From: J054 sp965223095
GTDB lineage: Bacteria > Pseudomonadota > Gammaproteobacteria > Steroidobacterales > GCA-2729495
Length of the DNA: 64,000 nucleotides
Direction of reading: 5' to 3'
Assembly: GCA_965223095.1 (NCBI GenBank)
Contig: OZ244979.1
Location: 434,001 to 498,000, forward strand
In this document: piece after piece, positions 36,495 through 45,303 of the stretch
How positions within the stretch are numbered: position 1 is the stretch's first letter
Layout of the letters: each line of letters begins with the position of its first letter
Position numbers and translations under genes: made by a program
Notes under the pieces: generated by a model
Told to the model about the DNA's origin: nothing
What the model saw: only the letters and a program-made list of their open reading frames with translations
Database searches by the model: none

Positions 36495-37664
36495 ATGGAC
36501 AGTTTGCGCGGCAAAGTCGCCATCATTGCAGCCGCCGACACCGAAGTCGGCGCCGTGCCCCATATGAGTCCCACGCAACTCTGTGTGGATGCTGCCTGTC
36601 GTGCCCTCGACGATGCGGGAATTCGCAAAGACAAAGTCGATGGCTTGCTCACCTGCAATGCCATGGCCGAACCCTATATGTATCACTCGGAAATGATTGC
36701 CGAATACTTACAAATTTTTCCTCGCTACTGCATGAGTGTCGGTGCGGGCGGCGGCACGACCTTCTCCTTAGTCCACCATGCCGCTTCGGCTATTGCCACG
36801 GGTCTGTGCGAAACCGTGTTGATCGCGACGGCAGACAGCATGCGCACGGGACTTTCAAAAGAACAAGCTTTTGCCTTGATGTCATCGGCGGGCCACCCGC
36901 AGTTTGAAAGTCCATTTGGGCCAAGCATTCCGGCTTTTTATGCCCTTATTGCCCAGGCGCAGCGTCACGAGCATGGCACCACGGCCGAACAGCTGGCTAG
37001 TGTCGCGGTGAACGCTCGCCAATACGCTGCAAATAATCCGGCCGCCCAAAAACGCGAGCCGATTACCATTGATGATGTACTAAATTCGCGGATGATCGCC
37101 GATCCCTTGCATTTGTTAGATTGCTCCGTCGTTTCCGACGGGGGTGCGGCCATCGTCGTGACCGCCGCCGAACGAGCAAAGAACTTTCCCCATAACCCTG
37201 CCTACCTGTTGGGTGTCGGCGAAGGCCATAGCCACGAACACATAAGCCAGGCCCACAAGCTAACGAGTTCCGCCGCGGTACAAGCAGGCGCTGCAGCCTA
37301 CGCCATGGCGGGCGTGAAACCGCAGGACGTCGATGTAGCGGAACTCTACGACTGTTTCACCCCAGTCTTGCTCATCGAACTGGAGGATTTAGGCTTTTGC
37401 AAAAAGGGCGAAGCCGGTGATTTTGTATTGGCCGGAGAATTGGGCCCCACCGGCAGTCTGCCAACGAATACCCATGGCGGATTGTTGTCCCACTGCCATC
37501 CTGGTAATCCCGGATCCATGTTTGCACTGACGGAATCCGTAAAGCAGTTGCGCGGCACCAGCACTAACCAGGTCGCCGGCGCCGAGCTGGTGTTGACGCA
37601 TGCCCAGGGCGGCATCATGTCGAGTCACACGACGCTCATCCTCGGCGGCGAGTCCACGCTATGA
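36495..37664 (+). CDS. Thiolase-fold Ltp2-like retro-aldolase
   Basis: A 389-residue SCP-x/thiolase-family protein. At the position of the thiolase nucleophile the sequence reads CMSVGAGGGTTFSLVHHA, with no Cys in the SVxxxCxSG slot, and the C-terminal GHPxGxTG motif is changed to SHCHPGNPGSM. Loss of these residues is a mark of Ltp2-type steroid aldolases, which cleave side-chain beta-hydroxyacyl-CoA by retro-aldol reaction with a DUF35 partner. The next gene, overlapping by ATGA, is exactly such a DUF35 protein. Function is inferred from this pairing. Confidence 0.82.
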   Translation: MDSLRGKVAIIAAADTEVGAVPHMSPTQLCVDAACRALDDAGIRKDKVDGLLTCNAMAEPYMYHSEMIAEYLQIFPRYCMSVGAGGGTTFSLVHHAASAIATGLCETVLIATADSMRTGLSKEQAFALMSSAGHPQFESPFGPSIPAFYALIAQAQRHEHGTTAEQLASVAVNARQYAANNPAAQKREPITIDDVLNSRMIADPLHLLDCSVVSDGGAAIVVTAAERAKNFPHNPAYLLGVGEGHSHEHISQAHKLTSSAAVQAGAAAYAMAGVKPQDVDVAELYDCFTPVLLIELEDLGFCKKGEAGDFVLAGELGPTGSLPTNTHGGLLSHCHPGNPGSMFALTESVKQLRGTSTNQVAGAELVLTHAQGGIMSSHTTLILGGESTL

Positions 37665-38080
37665 ACGACATTTCACGCAATATGCCCGTGCCCAACCCAG
37701 AAACAAAAGCCTTTTGGGATGCGTGTCGGGAACAGCGTTTGCTGATTCAAAGCTGTAGCGACTGCGGTCATCGGCAGTTTTATCCACGGCTAATATGCAG
37801 CGAATGTAGTAGCCGTGACGTCGACTGGGTCGAGGCTTGCGGAAGTGCAACCATCAAAAGTTTTACGATTATGCGCATGGCCATTTCGCCGGCCTACGAA
37901 TCTGATATACCTTACGTAATCGCGCTGGTAAGCCTAGACGAAGGCCCAACAATGATGACGAATGTTGTGAACTGTGATCTGGAGGCTTTGGCAATCGGCA
38001 TGGACCTGCAAGTTCAGTTTCGCAGGTATTCGGATGAAATCAGCGTGCCGGTATTCGCGCCCGTCGACTTAAAAACCTAA
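37661..38080 (+). CDS. DUF35 OB-fold / zinc-ribbon partner protein
   Basis: A 139-residue protein with a zinc ribbon (C32-x2-C35 in CSDCGHRQF and C46-x2-C49 in CSEC) followed by an OB fold (ATIKSFTIMRMAISPAYESDIPYVIALVSLDEG). DUF35 proteins bind thiolase-fold partners and are needed for the activity of Ltp2-type aldolases. The ATGA overlap with the Ltp2-like gene supports a 1:1 complex. It ends the plus-strand run; the next genes are on the other strand. Confidence 0.87.
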   Translation: MNDISRNMPVPNPETKAFWDACREQRLLIQSCSDCGHRQFYPRLICSECSSRDVDWVEACGSATIKSFTIMRMAISPAYESDIPYVIALVSLDEGPTMMTNVVNCDLEALAIGMDLQVQFRRYSDEISVPVFAPVDLKT

Positions 38081-38135
38081 GTAAAAAAAGCACCGCTTGA
38101 ACGAGCTTCGCCGGATTTTTCTTGCATGCCTAGAC

Positions 38136-38957
38136 TCACCCATGAAATTCGCGCTTCCTCGTACCATTAGGGTCGATCACTTCACGAATTAAGCGGCATT
38201 GTTCTTCGGAGGGCGGCTTGGTATTTGGTAATTGTGCATCGGGTAACAACAATTCAAAGCCGGTGGCCTGTTGAACTTGTTTCAGGCTTACTCCCGGATG
38301 CACCGAACGCAGGCGCATGCGTTTGCTATCGGGATGAAAATCCATCACCGCCAGATCCGTCACCACCAGCTCAGGCCCAGCGCCTAACCCGAGTTGCGCG
38401 CGTTCGTCACCACCGCCTAGATAACCAGCGCCACTGATAAAGTCCACGCGCTCTACCAAACTGCGGGGTGAATGCTGAGGGTTCCAGTAGTACAGCTGCT
38501 TGCCAATGGCACACATGTCGGCAAGACCGGCGGTACCGGGCAAACGCACATTCGGCCTGTGGTAGTCGCTGCCAATTACAGAATTATTCGCGTTACCGAA
38601 TTGATCAAGCTGTGCGGCGCCCACGCAGAATTTGTTGATCCAGCGGCCATTCAGCACATAGCTCCAAAAGCCTTCGTATTGATCCAAGTACATGATGGCG
38701 TTTTTCCACAGCGGTGCTTCTAGTGTCGAAGCGGGAATACGCTCGGGTTCGGATTCCAAGCCCACAGAACTAGCTAACCAGACTAGCTCCGGCGCGTGGG
38801 TCAGGCGCGCCAGCATGAAGGCCGCTACGGGCAAGAATGAGGCCATGCCGTTGGTTGCCTGGTCACCATCACAAAATTGATCAGCTAGTACCGTGATCAT
38901 CAATTCATCGACGGTGTAATCCGCCGCTGGCGAACTGCTGCGCCAATCTAGATTCAT
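38136..38957 (-). CDS. IpdB-like CoA-transferase-family hydrolase subunit
   Basis: The start at 38957 forms ATGA with the preceding subunit. The 273-residue product follows IpdB/glutaconate CoA-transferase beta subunits: NGMASFLPVAAFMLARLTHAPEL, CVGAAQLDQFGNANNSVIGSDYHRPNVRLPGTAG, RSVHPGVSLKQVQQATGFE and LIREVIDPNGTRKRE. In mycobacteria IpdAB hydrolyses and opens the last steroid ring (COCHEA-CoA). A ring-opening hydrolase or a true CoA transferase are both possible; the similarity along the whole chain favours IpdB-like. Confidence 0.8.
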   Translation of the reverse strand: MNLDWRSSSPAADYTVDELMITVLADQFCDGDQATNGMASFLPVAAFMLARLTHAPELVWLASSVGLESEPERIPASTLEAPLWKNAIMYLDQYEGFWSYVLNGRWINKFCVGAAQLDQFGNANNSVIGSDYHRPNVRLPGTAGLADMCAIGKQLYYWNPQHSPRSLVERVDFISGAGYLGGGDERAQLGLGAGPELVVTDLAVMDFHPDSKRMRLRSVHPGVSLKQVQQATGFELLLPDAQLPNTKPPSEEQCRLIREVIDPNGTRKREFHG

Positions 38958-39847
38958 CGTTCCTCGTCCCAATGGCTAATTCGATCAATGGCCGCGGAAC
39001 CACCTACCCCCTGGATATAGTCCTGTTGAGTCGCAGGCAAGCGAACGTGGCGTTCAATAAACGCCGCGGCCTGCCGATCATCGCGGGCTGCTTGCGCCCA
39101 CCGCTGATGAAATTGCGCGTCGTAGCCGTAATTGGGAAACAGCGATGTCGGATGAGCGCCATAGGGAACCTGGACCACGGCATCAACGGTAAAACCCGGA
39201 ATCAAGGTCTTTTCCGGATGCTCGCGCAGTACACGGGTCGGCACAATTTCTTCGGCCGTCACGATCACCTGCTTAGCGGCCTTAGGCATGATGGCGAGAT
39301 CGGGCCACATGGCCGTTGGCTCATACTGAACGTTGCCGAATTCATCGGCGCGATGCGCATGGATGAGCGCAACATCCGGAACGAGTGCACGACAAGCCAG
39401 CACTGGTTTGCCGCCAAACGGGTCCTCAATGAATTTCAAATCCTCGGGCAGTTGCGCAATGAGATCGGTGCCAATCGCGCCGCGCGTCGGCAAGAAAGGC
39501 ATATTACGAGCCCCGGCCCCGAGTCTTGCGTTCAGTACGGACTCGGAAATTTCCTCCACGCGAATTCGCCCTTGTTCGCAAGCCCGCCGATACTGCTGAC
39601 ATAAACCAAATTGCTCCATGCTGACAGCAGCACCTATTAGTCGGTTGATCACGCCGGTAGCGGCCAACCAATCGACACCGATTCCACCCACTAACACCAC
39701 CAGCGATAAGTTGCATCTGCCCTGACGAATCAATTCCCGGACCGCTGCCATGGGTGCTAGTTGGGTAGCCATGTTTTGCAAAGCAACGATATCGCCATCA
39801 CGCACCAAGGCAATGGCATCATGCAGGCTGGTGAGTTTTGGCTGCAT
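38954..39847 (-). CDS. IpdA-like CoA-transferase-family hydrolase subunit
   Basis: A 297-residue alpha subunit: SLHDAIALVRDGDIVALQN, MPFLPTRGAIGTDL, VPDVALIHAHRADEFGNVQYEP and VDAVVQVPYGAHPTSLFPNYGYDAQFHQRW. The block EEISESVLNARL keeps the Glu positions seen in the active-site segment of mycobacterial IpdA. It overlaps the IpdB-like gene by four bases and follows an SDR by 16 bases, so SDR-IpdA-IpdB are one unit. Predicted to open a cyclic diketone-CoA by hydrolysis; CoA transfer cannot be excluded. Confidence 0.8.
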   Translation of the reverse strand: MQPKLTSLHDAIALVRDGDIVALQNMATQLAPMAAVRELIRQGRCNLSLVVLVGGIGVDWLAATGVINRLIGAAVSMEQFGLCQQYRRACEQGRIRVEEISESVLNARLGAGARNMPFLPTRGAIGTDLIAQLPEDLKFIEDPFGGKPVLACRALVPDVALIHAHRADEFGNVQYEPTAMWPDLAIMPKAAKQVIVTAEEIVPTRVLREHPEKTLIPGFTVDAVVQVPYGAHPTSLFPNYGYDAQFHQRWAQAARDDRQAAAFIERHVRLPATQQDYIQGVGGSAAIDRISHWDEER

Positions 39848-39863
39848 TCGAAACTCTGAGCGT

Positions 39864-40649
39864 TTAAACGGCTAAGGCGTCGTTCAACGGCAATAGAGCA
39901 CCACCATCGACCACCAAAGTCTGACCTGTCACATAGGCAGCTTCATCACTGGCAAGATAGAGCATGGCATGAGCAATTTCCTCGGCTTGACCCCAACGTT
40001 TCAGCGGTACGAGCTCCGCCATGCGCGCCTGCTGTTTTTCAGAAATCGCTGTCTGCGTGCCGGGCGTTAGGACCAAGCCAGGCTCCACCCCATTGACGGT
40101 AATGCCATAAGTGGCCAACTCAAGAGCGGCGGCGCGAATAAACCCATTGATACCTGCCTTTGATGCGGCATAGTGGGCGCAGCCGGGTACAGCCGCGCGA
40201 TTACCTTGTACCGACGAGGTAAACAAGATTCTGCCGCCGCGAGCTTTCATATGGGGTATGCAGGCTTGCGTTAATCGAAAACCGCTGCTGAGATTCACGT
40301 TCAAAACCTGCTGCCAAGATTCTTCCGTCATAGCTTCCAGGGGATCGTAGGGAAAGATACCGGCATTGTGCACCAGGATATCGAGTTGTCCGTAGTCGAG
40401 CAGCGCGTGCTCGACGAGTGCGCGGCCAGCCGTTGCGTCGCCGACATCGGTCACCTGGCTCGTGGCCACGGCTCCAACGGCCGTTACTTCATTAAGCACG
40501 CGATTGAGATCTTTTTCGTTGCGCGCGCCCAATACGAGTTTCGCGCCCTGCAACGCAAACAGGCTCGCAACGGCCTCGCCAATGCCGCGGCTGGCGCCGG
40601 TAATTACGGCGACTTTTCCGGCCAGTCGTTGGTTCGCTTTGTCGTTCAT
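39864..40649 (-). CDS. Short-chain dehydrogenase/reductase
   Basis: The start at 40649 (MNDKANQRLAGKVAVITGASRGIG) fits the SDR N-terminus; the frame stays open further upstream without support. The 261-residue product shows TGASRGIGEAVASL, HNAGIFPYD in place of NNAG, the catalytic block FTSSVQGNRAAVPGCAHYAASKAGI, and the end YVTGQTLVVDGGALLPL. It heads the IpdAB-like operon, as dehydrogenases often do in ring C/D steroid clusters. It is divergent from the amidohydrolase. Confidence 0.84.
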   Translation of the reverse strand: MNDKANQRLAGKVAVITGASRGIGEAVASLFALQGAKLVLGARNEKDLNRVLNEVTAVGAVATSQVTDVGDATAGRALVEHALLDYGQLDILVHNAGIFPYDPLEAMTEESWQQVLNVNLSSGFRLTQACIPHMKARGGRILFTSSVQGNRAAVPGCAHYAASKAGINGFIRAAALELATYGITVNGVEPGLVLTPGTQTAISEKQQARMAELVPLKRWGQAEEIAHAMLYLASDEAAYVTGQTLVVDGGALLPLNDALAV

Positions 40650-40722
40650 TGATAATAGCCCTGAGTGGTCGGCGCAAAGAAAACACTTGACAAGCGATGC
40701 TGAAAATCCAACGTTAATACCT

Positions 40723-41715
40723 ATGGCCAACAAAAACCAATCCGCGAAAGAAACGAACGAACCGGCCTTAAATCCCGAGCTGAAGATTTGCGATGCACAT
40801 CATCACCTGTGGTCTTATGCACAGAGTCCGTATCTAACGGAGCAATTACTGGCCGATTTGTCGGGCGGACATCGAATAGCCTCCACGGTGCATGTGGAGT
40901 GCCGGCATGGCTGGCGATCCGACGGTGCCGAGGCCCTGCGGCCGGTGGGAGAGACGGAATTTGTATTGGGCTGTCGGGCCGAAGCGCCAGGACCCACGCA
41001 AGTTGCCGCGGGCATCGTGGCTTTTGCCGACCTGAACCTGGGCGCTCAGGTTCGAGCTGTACTCGAGGCCCAACTTCAATGTAGCGACCGTGTCTGCGGC
41101 ATTCGCTACATGACGGCCTGGGATGCGAGCGAGGAGATTCGCAACGCACATACGGATCCGCGACCGCGGCTGTTGGGTGAGGGCTCGTTTCGCGCCGGTC
41201 TGCGCTGCGTGCAGGAACTAAAGCTGGTTTTCGATGCCTGGCTCTATCATCCACAAATTCCAGAATTGACCGATCTCGCGCGGGCCTTTCCCGATCTAAC
41301 GATCGTTCTTAATCATGTTGGCGGCCCGCTTGGAATCGGGCCATACGCGGGCCGGCGCGCGGAAATTTTCGGAATTTGGGAGCAACACATGCGTGACTTA
41401 TCCCGCAGCCCCAATGCCTTGGTCAAACTCGGCGGCATGACCATGTCGCTGGCCGGCTTCGATTGGCACAAACGCGACGCCCCGCCCGGCTCGGCAGAAA
41501 TCGCCGCCGCCTTGAGCCCCTACTATCTAACTTGCATTGACTTGTTTGGCCCAAAGCGTTGCATGTTCGAAAGCAACTTTCCCGTGGATAAGGTTTCCTG
41601 TTCCTACACCACACTCTGGAATGCCTTCAAGCGTATCACTCAGGACTTCAGCGCCGAAGAACAACAGGATCTTTTTCACGATACGGCCGTGAATACTTAC
41701 GGTCTTAGGTTCTAA
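40723..41715 (+). CDS. Amidohydrolase-2 family lactonase-like TIM-barrel protein
   Basis: The start at 40723 (MANKNQSAKE) lies within a longer open frame that only shadows the SDR on the other strand. The 330-residue product has the metal motif CDAHHHLWSY (His 26/28), VHVECRHGW, LNHVGGPLG and FESNFPVDK, the pattern of amidohydrolase-2 enzymes (PF04909) such as lactonases, LigI and gamma-resorcylate-type decarboxylases. It likely hydrolyses a lactone or decarboxylates a ring acid. It stands alone, divergent from the SDR-IpdAB unit and convergent with an acyl-CoA dehydrogenase. Confidence 0.82.
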   Translation: MANKNQSAKETNEPALNPELKICDAHHHLWSYAQSPYLTEQLLADLSGGHRIASTVHVECRHGWRSDGAEALRPVGETEFVLGCRAEAPGPTQVAAGIVAFADLNLGAQVRAVLEAQLQCSDRVCGIRYMTAWDASEEIRNAHTDPRPRLLGEGSFRAGLRCVQELKLVFDAWLYHPQIPELTDLARAFPDLTIVLNHVGGPLGIGPYAGRRAEIFGIWEQHMRDLSRSPNALVKLGGMTMSLAGFDWHKRDAPPGSAEIAAALSPYYLTCIDLFGPKRCMFESNFPVDKVSCSYTTLWNAFKRITQDFSAEEQQDLFHDTAVNTYGLRF

Positions 41716-41730
41716 TCGAAAAGTAAATGG

Positions 41731-42891
41731 CTATTTGCGCTGATCGAATCGTCGGCCCACCATGGCGGCTGCGATATTGACCTTCTGAATATCGATGGCA
41801 CCGCCGGCAATCCCCCAACCCCAGGCATCGCGTAAGCGTCGCTCCATGGGATACTCCTGGGAGTAACCGTAACCACCCATTAATTGCAGCGCATTACCGG
41901 TGACCACGCGGGCAATTTCGTTCGCGTAACATTTGGCGAGCGATGAATCGAGAATGCTAGGTAACCCGTCCTGCGCGTTGCTCGCCGCTCGATAAATTAA
42001 CAGCCGGGCACTTTCTACTTGCATCTGCATCTCGGCCAATTTCAATTGCACCGCTTGAAAATCGACAATGGGTTTACCGAACTGTTCACGTTCCTGGACG
42101 TAGACCAGCACATCCTCCAAGGCCCCGGCGGCCTGAGACATGGACATGGTGGCATTACCACAGCGCTCAAGGTCAAAAGCCTCCATCAGTTGGCCAAATC
42201 CACCGGCGGGAACAATTACATGATGAGCTGGCACCGTCACTTGGTCCAAAAAAACATCCGAAGACGGAATGCCACGAAACCCCATTAATTTTTCCGGCGG
42301 ACCAAAACTCAAACCCGGCGTGTCTTTAGGCACATAGACGGCACCAATACCGCGCGCCCCGGGCGCATCGGACATGCGACAATAAACGACGTAACCATCG
42401 GCGTGACCACCGCCAGAACACCAGCGTTTGGTACCGCTAATCACGACCTGATCGCCTTGGATCTCAGCTCTAGTACTTAAGTCTGTCAGCGCCGAACCTG
42501 CCTGGGGCTCGGACATAGATACGGCCACGAGTTTTTCGCCCCGGCAAACCGCCGGCACGATTTCCGTTGCCAATTGCGGATCGGCAAAGCGTTCGATGGC
42601 CCGAACCGGTCCCACGCAAGATTCGAACACCGGGAACGCGACAGCAGAAGATATTCTTGCGAATTCTTCCAGGACGACGAGCGCTTCAAGGTTGCCTTGG
42701 CCTAAACCGCCCAAGGACTCAGGCACGTTGATGCCGAGGAATCCCAGCTCAGCGTACTCGCGCACAACATCGCGCGGCACGGCTTCATTGGATTTCTCCA
42801 GACGAACGGCTAAATCAGGCAAACGCTCTCGGGCGTATCGTCGCGCGGCTTCTTGCAACTGCAGCTGTTCGTCAGTTAGTCGAAAATCCAT
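41731..42891 (-). CDS. Acyl-CoA dehydrogenase lacking the usual catalytic Glu
   Basis: A 386-residue member: LTDEQLQLQEAARRYARERLPDLA, VSMSEPQAGSALTDLSTRAEI, KRWCSGGGHADGYVVY, ERCGNATMSMSQAAGALEDVLVYVQEREQFGKPI and QLMGGYGYSQEYPMERRLRDAWGW. Where most family members have YEGT with the catalytic Glu, this protein reads GIAGGAIDIQK, so the usual base is missing. Isovaleryl-CoA-type enzymes use a Glu elsewhere, and heteromeric ChsE-type dehydrogenases have one inactive subunit. The other acyl-CoA dehydrogenase in the island (33041) keeps the Glu. Confidence 0.83.
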   Translation of the reverse strand: MDFRLTDEQLQLQEAARRYARERLPDLAVRLEKSNEAVPRDVVREYAELGFLGINVPESLGGLGQGNLEALVVLEEFARISSAVAFPVFESCVGPVRAIERFADPQLATEIVPAVCRGEKLVAVSMSEPQAGSALTDLSTRAEIQGDQVVISGTKRWCSGGGHADGYVVYCRMSDAPGARGIGAVYVPKDTPGLSFGPPEKLMGFRGIPSSDVFLDQVTVPAHHVIVPAGGFGQLMEAFDLERCGNATMSMSQAAGALEDVLVYVQEREQFGKPIVDFQAVQLKLAEMQMQVESARLLIYRAASNAQDGLPSILDSSLAKCYANEIARVVTGNALQLMGGYGYSQEYPMERRLRDAWGWGIAGGAIDIQKVNIAAAMVGRRFDQRK

Positions 42892-43059
42892 GCTTAGATC
42901 TTGCGGTATTACGCGGTCAAATTCTTCAGACGAGGGGAAGGAATCATAAACCAGCCCCTAGCAGGTTAGTAGCTGGCCTGTCCGGCGAACACTCAGTTTC
43001 GCCGCGGCAGCGCCTATCCAAGGTGTCGTTAAAGACATGATGACTACCCATGGCGGGCA

Positions 43060-43977
43060 CTAAGCCACCGCTGCCACTCGATACCCCGTGCGCGGAAAGT
43101 GCACCACGATTTCGCCAAGTCTCGGATCCTGTCGCCGGATTGCCAGGTCATCTAAATTTAGGCATAGCAATGTGCCGGCCACGGGAACGATGCCATAGTC
43201 CTCTGGTGACACCGTCACGTCGTCGCCAAAACTCAAACCTAGCGGATCATCCGCGTCGACATGCAACTGAAGATCAGGCGAAGACTGTGCCGCGATCTCC
43301 AACGCCTCGGCGGCAGCCATCTCAGTAAAATTTCCGTGACCAAATGCGGCAACTCTTTGCACCCAACTATCTATGTGCGTAAAGCGACTAAACATCGCTT
43401 CAATCCCGGCAATATTTTCCAACGCCATCCAGATCGGGAAATAGGCCAAGATATCGACCCAACCGGCGGCGTCCCCCAATAAAAACGGACGCCCATCGGC
43501 CAACTGCCGGTCCACCAAGGATACTTGGCTAATTAGTTGGCCAGACAAATGAGGTAGCTGCACCGGTAATTCAGCGAAATCCATAAAGTTGAAAAATTCT
43601 CGGCGGTCACTCAGAACGGTTTCGGGGATTGCCTCATTGCTGCCCATGGATAATCCGGCGCCGGGTTCGAAGAATGTCGTATCGCTCCAGGACCCTAAAG
43701 CCAAGGCCAAACCTTCGTTGCCGGCGGGAAACAAACTAGGCTGGGGATGGCGACGCTCCAACTCCAACGCGATGCGGCGCGTATCACAATAGATATCCGC
43801 GCCGATTTGCATGACCGGGGTTTTTCGATAGCCCCCCGTTAAAGCCGTCAGCTCCGGCTTGGGCATGACCATGGGAATCTGTACCGAGCGCCAATGTAGG
43901 CCTTTGAATCCGAGTACCAGACGGATCTTCTCCGCGAAGGGAGAAGCATCAAAGTGGTGCAGGATGATCGCCGCCAT
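43060..43977 (-). CDS. Glutathione S-transferase family protein with C-terminal extension
   Basis: The start at 43977 (MAAIILHHFDASPFAEKIRLVLG) gives a thioredoxin-fold GST domain, with SPFAEK at the glutathione site and TPVMQIGADIYCDTRRIALELE. A helical GST domain runs to about residue 215 (DRQLADGRPFLLGDAAGWVDILAYFPIW). A further region of about 85 residues (from AAQSSPDLQLHVDADDPLG) is beta-rich and ends the 305-residue protein. It is longer than a usual GST of about 210 residues. Some catabolic GSTs are isomerases or beta-etherases. It diverges from the Rieske oxygenase gene. Confidence 0.78.
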   Translation of the reverse strand: MAAIILHHFDASPFAEKIRLVLGFKGLHWRSVQIPMVMPKPELTALTGGYRKTPVMQIGADIYCDTRRIALELERRHPQPSLFPAGNEGLALALGSWSDTTFFEPGAGLSMGSNEAIPETVLSDRREFFNFMDFAELPVQLPHLSGQLISQVSLVDRQLADGRPFLLGDAAGWVDILAYFPIWMALENIAGIEAMFSRFTHIDSWVQRVAAFGHGNFTEMAAAEALEIAAQSSPDLQLHVDADDPLGLSFGDDVTVSPEDYGIVPVAGTLLCLNLDDLAIRRQDPRLGEIVVHFPRTGYRVAAVA

Positions 43978-44079
43978 GGGCTTCCCGGGGCCAGTCACCT
44001 AGCGAGTATGCTTGGCCAGGGGTAAAAAAAACAGTCATGCTTGTTTCTTCATGCAGACCGCCTACTTATACTGCTTCCC

Positions 44080-45303
44080 ATGAATGACCCTCTCAGCGAC
44101 AAGCTATTGAGCCGCATAGATTCTGAGCAAGAAACGCGGACGCGGCCGGCGGCGTTTCCAAAGCTGCCAGATATTCCCGCCGCCCGATACCGGGACCCCG
44201 GATTTTTGTCGTTGGAACGCCAAAACCTATGGACGCAAACCTGGCTATACGCCGGTCATATCGACGAGTTGCCAACGCCGGGCAGCTATAAACTTTGGGA
44301 TCGCAGCGGCAACCCCGTAGTTTTGCTGCGAGATCAACAGGGTAGTGTGCGTGCGTTTTATAACAGCTGCCGGCATCGCGGCGCTCCCTTAGTCCGCGAC
44401 GCCAGCGGGCGGCTCGATGGCAGTTTGGTCTGCCCCTACCATGGCTGGAATTATTCCCTGGACGGAAAACTCTGCGGTCTGCGCGATGGGCAGGATTTTT
44501 CCGGACTGGATAGGCAATCCCGCGCATTGATCTCCCTGCGCTGTGAACGCCTGGGCAATTGGATTTTCATAAACCAAGATCCGGCAGCCCGGCCCTTGGC
44601 CGCAGACCTCGGGCCCATCAGTGAATACTTTCGCCGGCTTGATATCGATCAGTTACGCCTGGTGCACCAAGACAGCTTCACCGTGAACTGCAATCTCAAA
44701 ATCTTGCTGGAGGGTTTTCTCGAGGTCTACCATCTCAACAGCTTGCACAAAAATACGGTGGATCGATTTTTAGACTACCGAAAAAATCATATTCAAATGT
44801 GGCGGCACGGTCACTCCTGTATGTTAACGGCAAACCGGCACAAAGACTGGCAAGATCCGGGAGCGAAAGGCATGGGTAAAATTGCAGGCGCCACGGAACT
44901 TGAACTCCACAACAATCCTAGCTTGCATATTTTTCCCAACCTGGTAACGCCCGTATCGTCTACCGGTCTGCCATTCAACTTGATCTGGCCACTAACGGAT
45001 GACACATCGCTGCTTGAGGTCGTTTGGTTCGCGCCGGATTGGGGAGCCGACGCCAAACCGGCGGGCTGGGAAAAGAGAATTGCCAACTACAATCGTATTA
45101 TTAGTGAGGACATGGGACTGGTGGAACAACTACAAACTTCGGTGCGTTCACCCGGCTTTCGGGATATACCCTTAAGCTATCAGGAACGACGCATTTATCA
45201 CTGGCACGAAGAACTGGATCGACGCATTGGTGCACAACATATTCCAGAGGTCATGCGAATCAAGCCAGTGCTAGATTCCTGGGTCACGGAGAATTGGGTA
45301 TGA
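44080..45303 (+). CDS. Rieske non-haem iron oxygenase, alpha subunit
   Basis: The start at 44080 (MNDPLSDKLLSRI) is chosen; a TTG at 44041 is possible. Rieske ligands are C97-x-H99 and C118-x2-H121 in CRHRGAPL and CPYHGWNY. The mononuclear iron motif is EGFLEVYHLNSLH (H218, H223), with a later Asp in SEDMGLVEQLQ. The 407-residue product is a hydroxylase of the phthalate/carnitine/steroid type. No ferredoxin or reductase is adjacent; the Rieske ferredoxin at 22829 may supply electrons. The stop overlaps the next gene by ATGA, so this oxygenase is the first gene of a five-gene run. Confidence 0.88.
   Translation: MNDPLSDKLLSRIDSEQETRTRPAAFPKLPDIPAARYRDPGFLSLERQNLWTQTWLYAGHIDELPTPGSYKLWDRSGNPVVLLRDQQGSVRAFYNSCRHRGAPLVRDASGRLDGSLVCPYHGWNYSLDGKLCGLRDGQDFSGLDRQSRALISLRCERLGNWIFINQDPAARPLAADLGPISEYFRRLDIDQLRLVHQDSFTVNCNLKILLEGFLEVYHLNSLHKNTVDRFLDYRKNHIQMWRHGHSCMLTANRHKDWQDPGAKGMGKIAGATELELHNNPSLHIFPNLVTPVSSTGLPFNLIWPLTDDTSLLEVVWFAPDWGADAKPAGWEKRIANYNRIISEDMGLVEQLQTSVRSPGFRDIPLSYQERRIYHWHEELDRRIGAQHIPEVMRIKPVLDSWVTENWV

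Noticed and set aside
38081..38135. Possible terminator between convergent genes
   Set aside because: T runs are present but no stable stem of useful length was found.
38972..39604. 210-codon open frame antisense to the IpdA-like gene
   Set aside because: It has no ribosome site or family pattern and lies fully opposite a well-supported gene.
40462..40722. 5' extension of the amidohydrolase frame
   Set aside because: It only runs antisense to the divergent SDR; the ATG at 40723 fits the family N-terminus.
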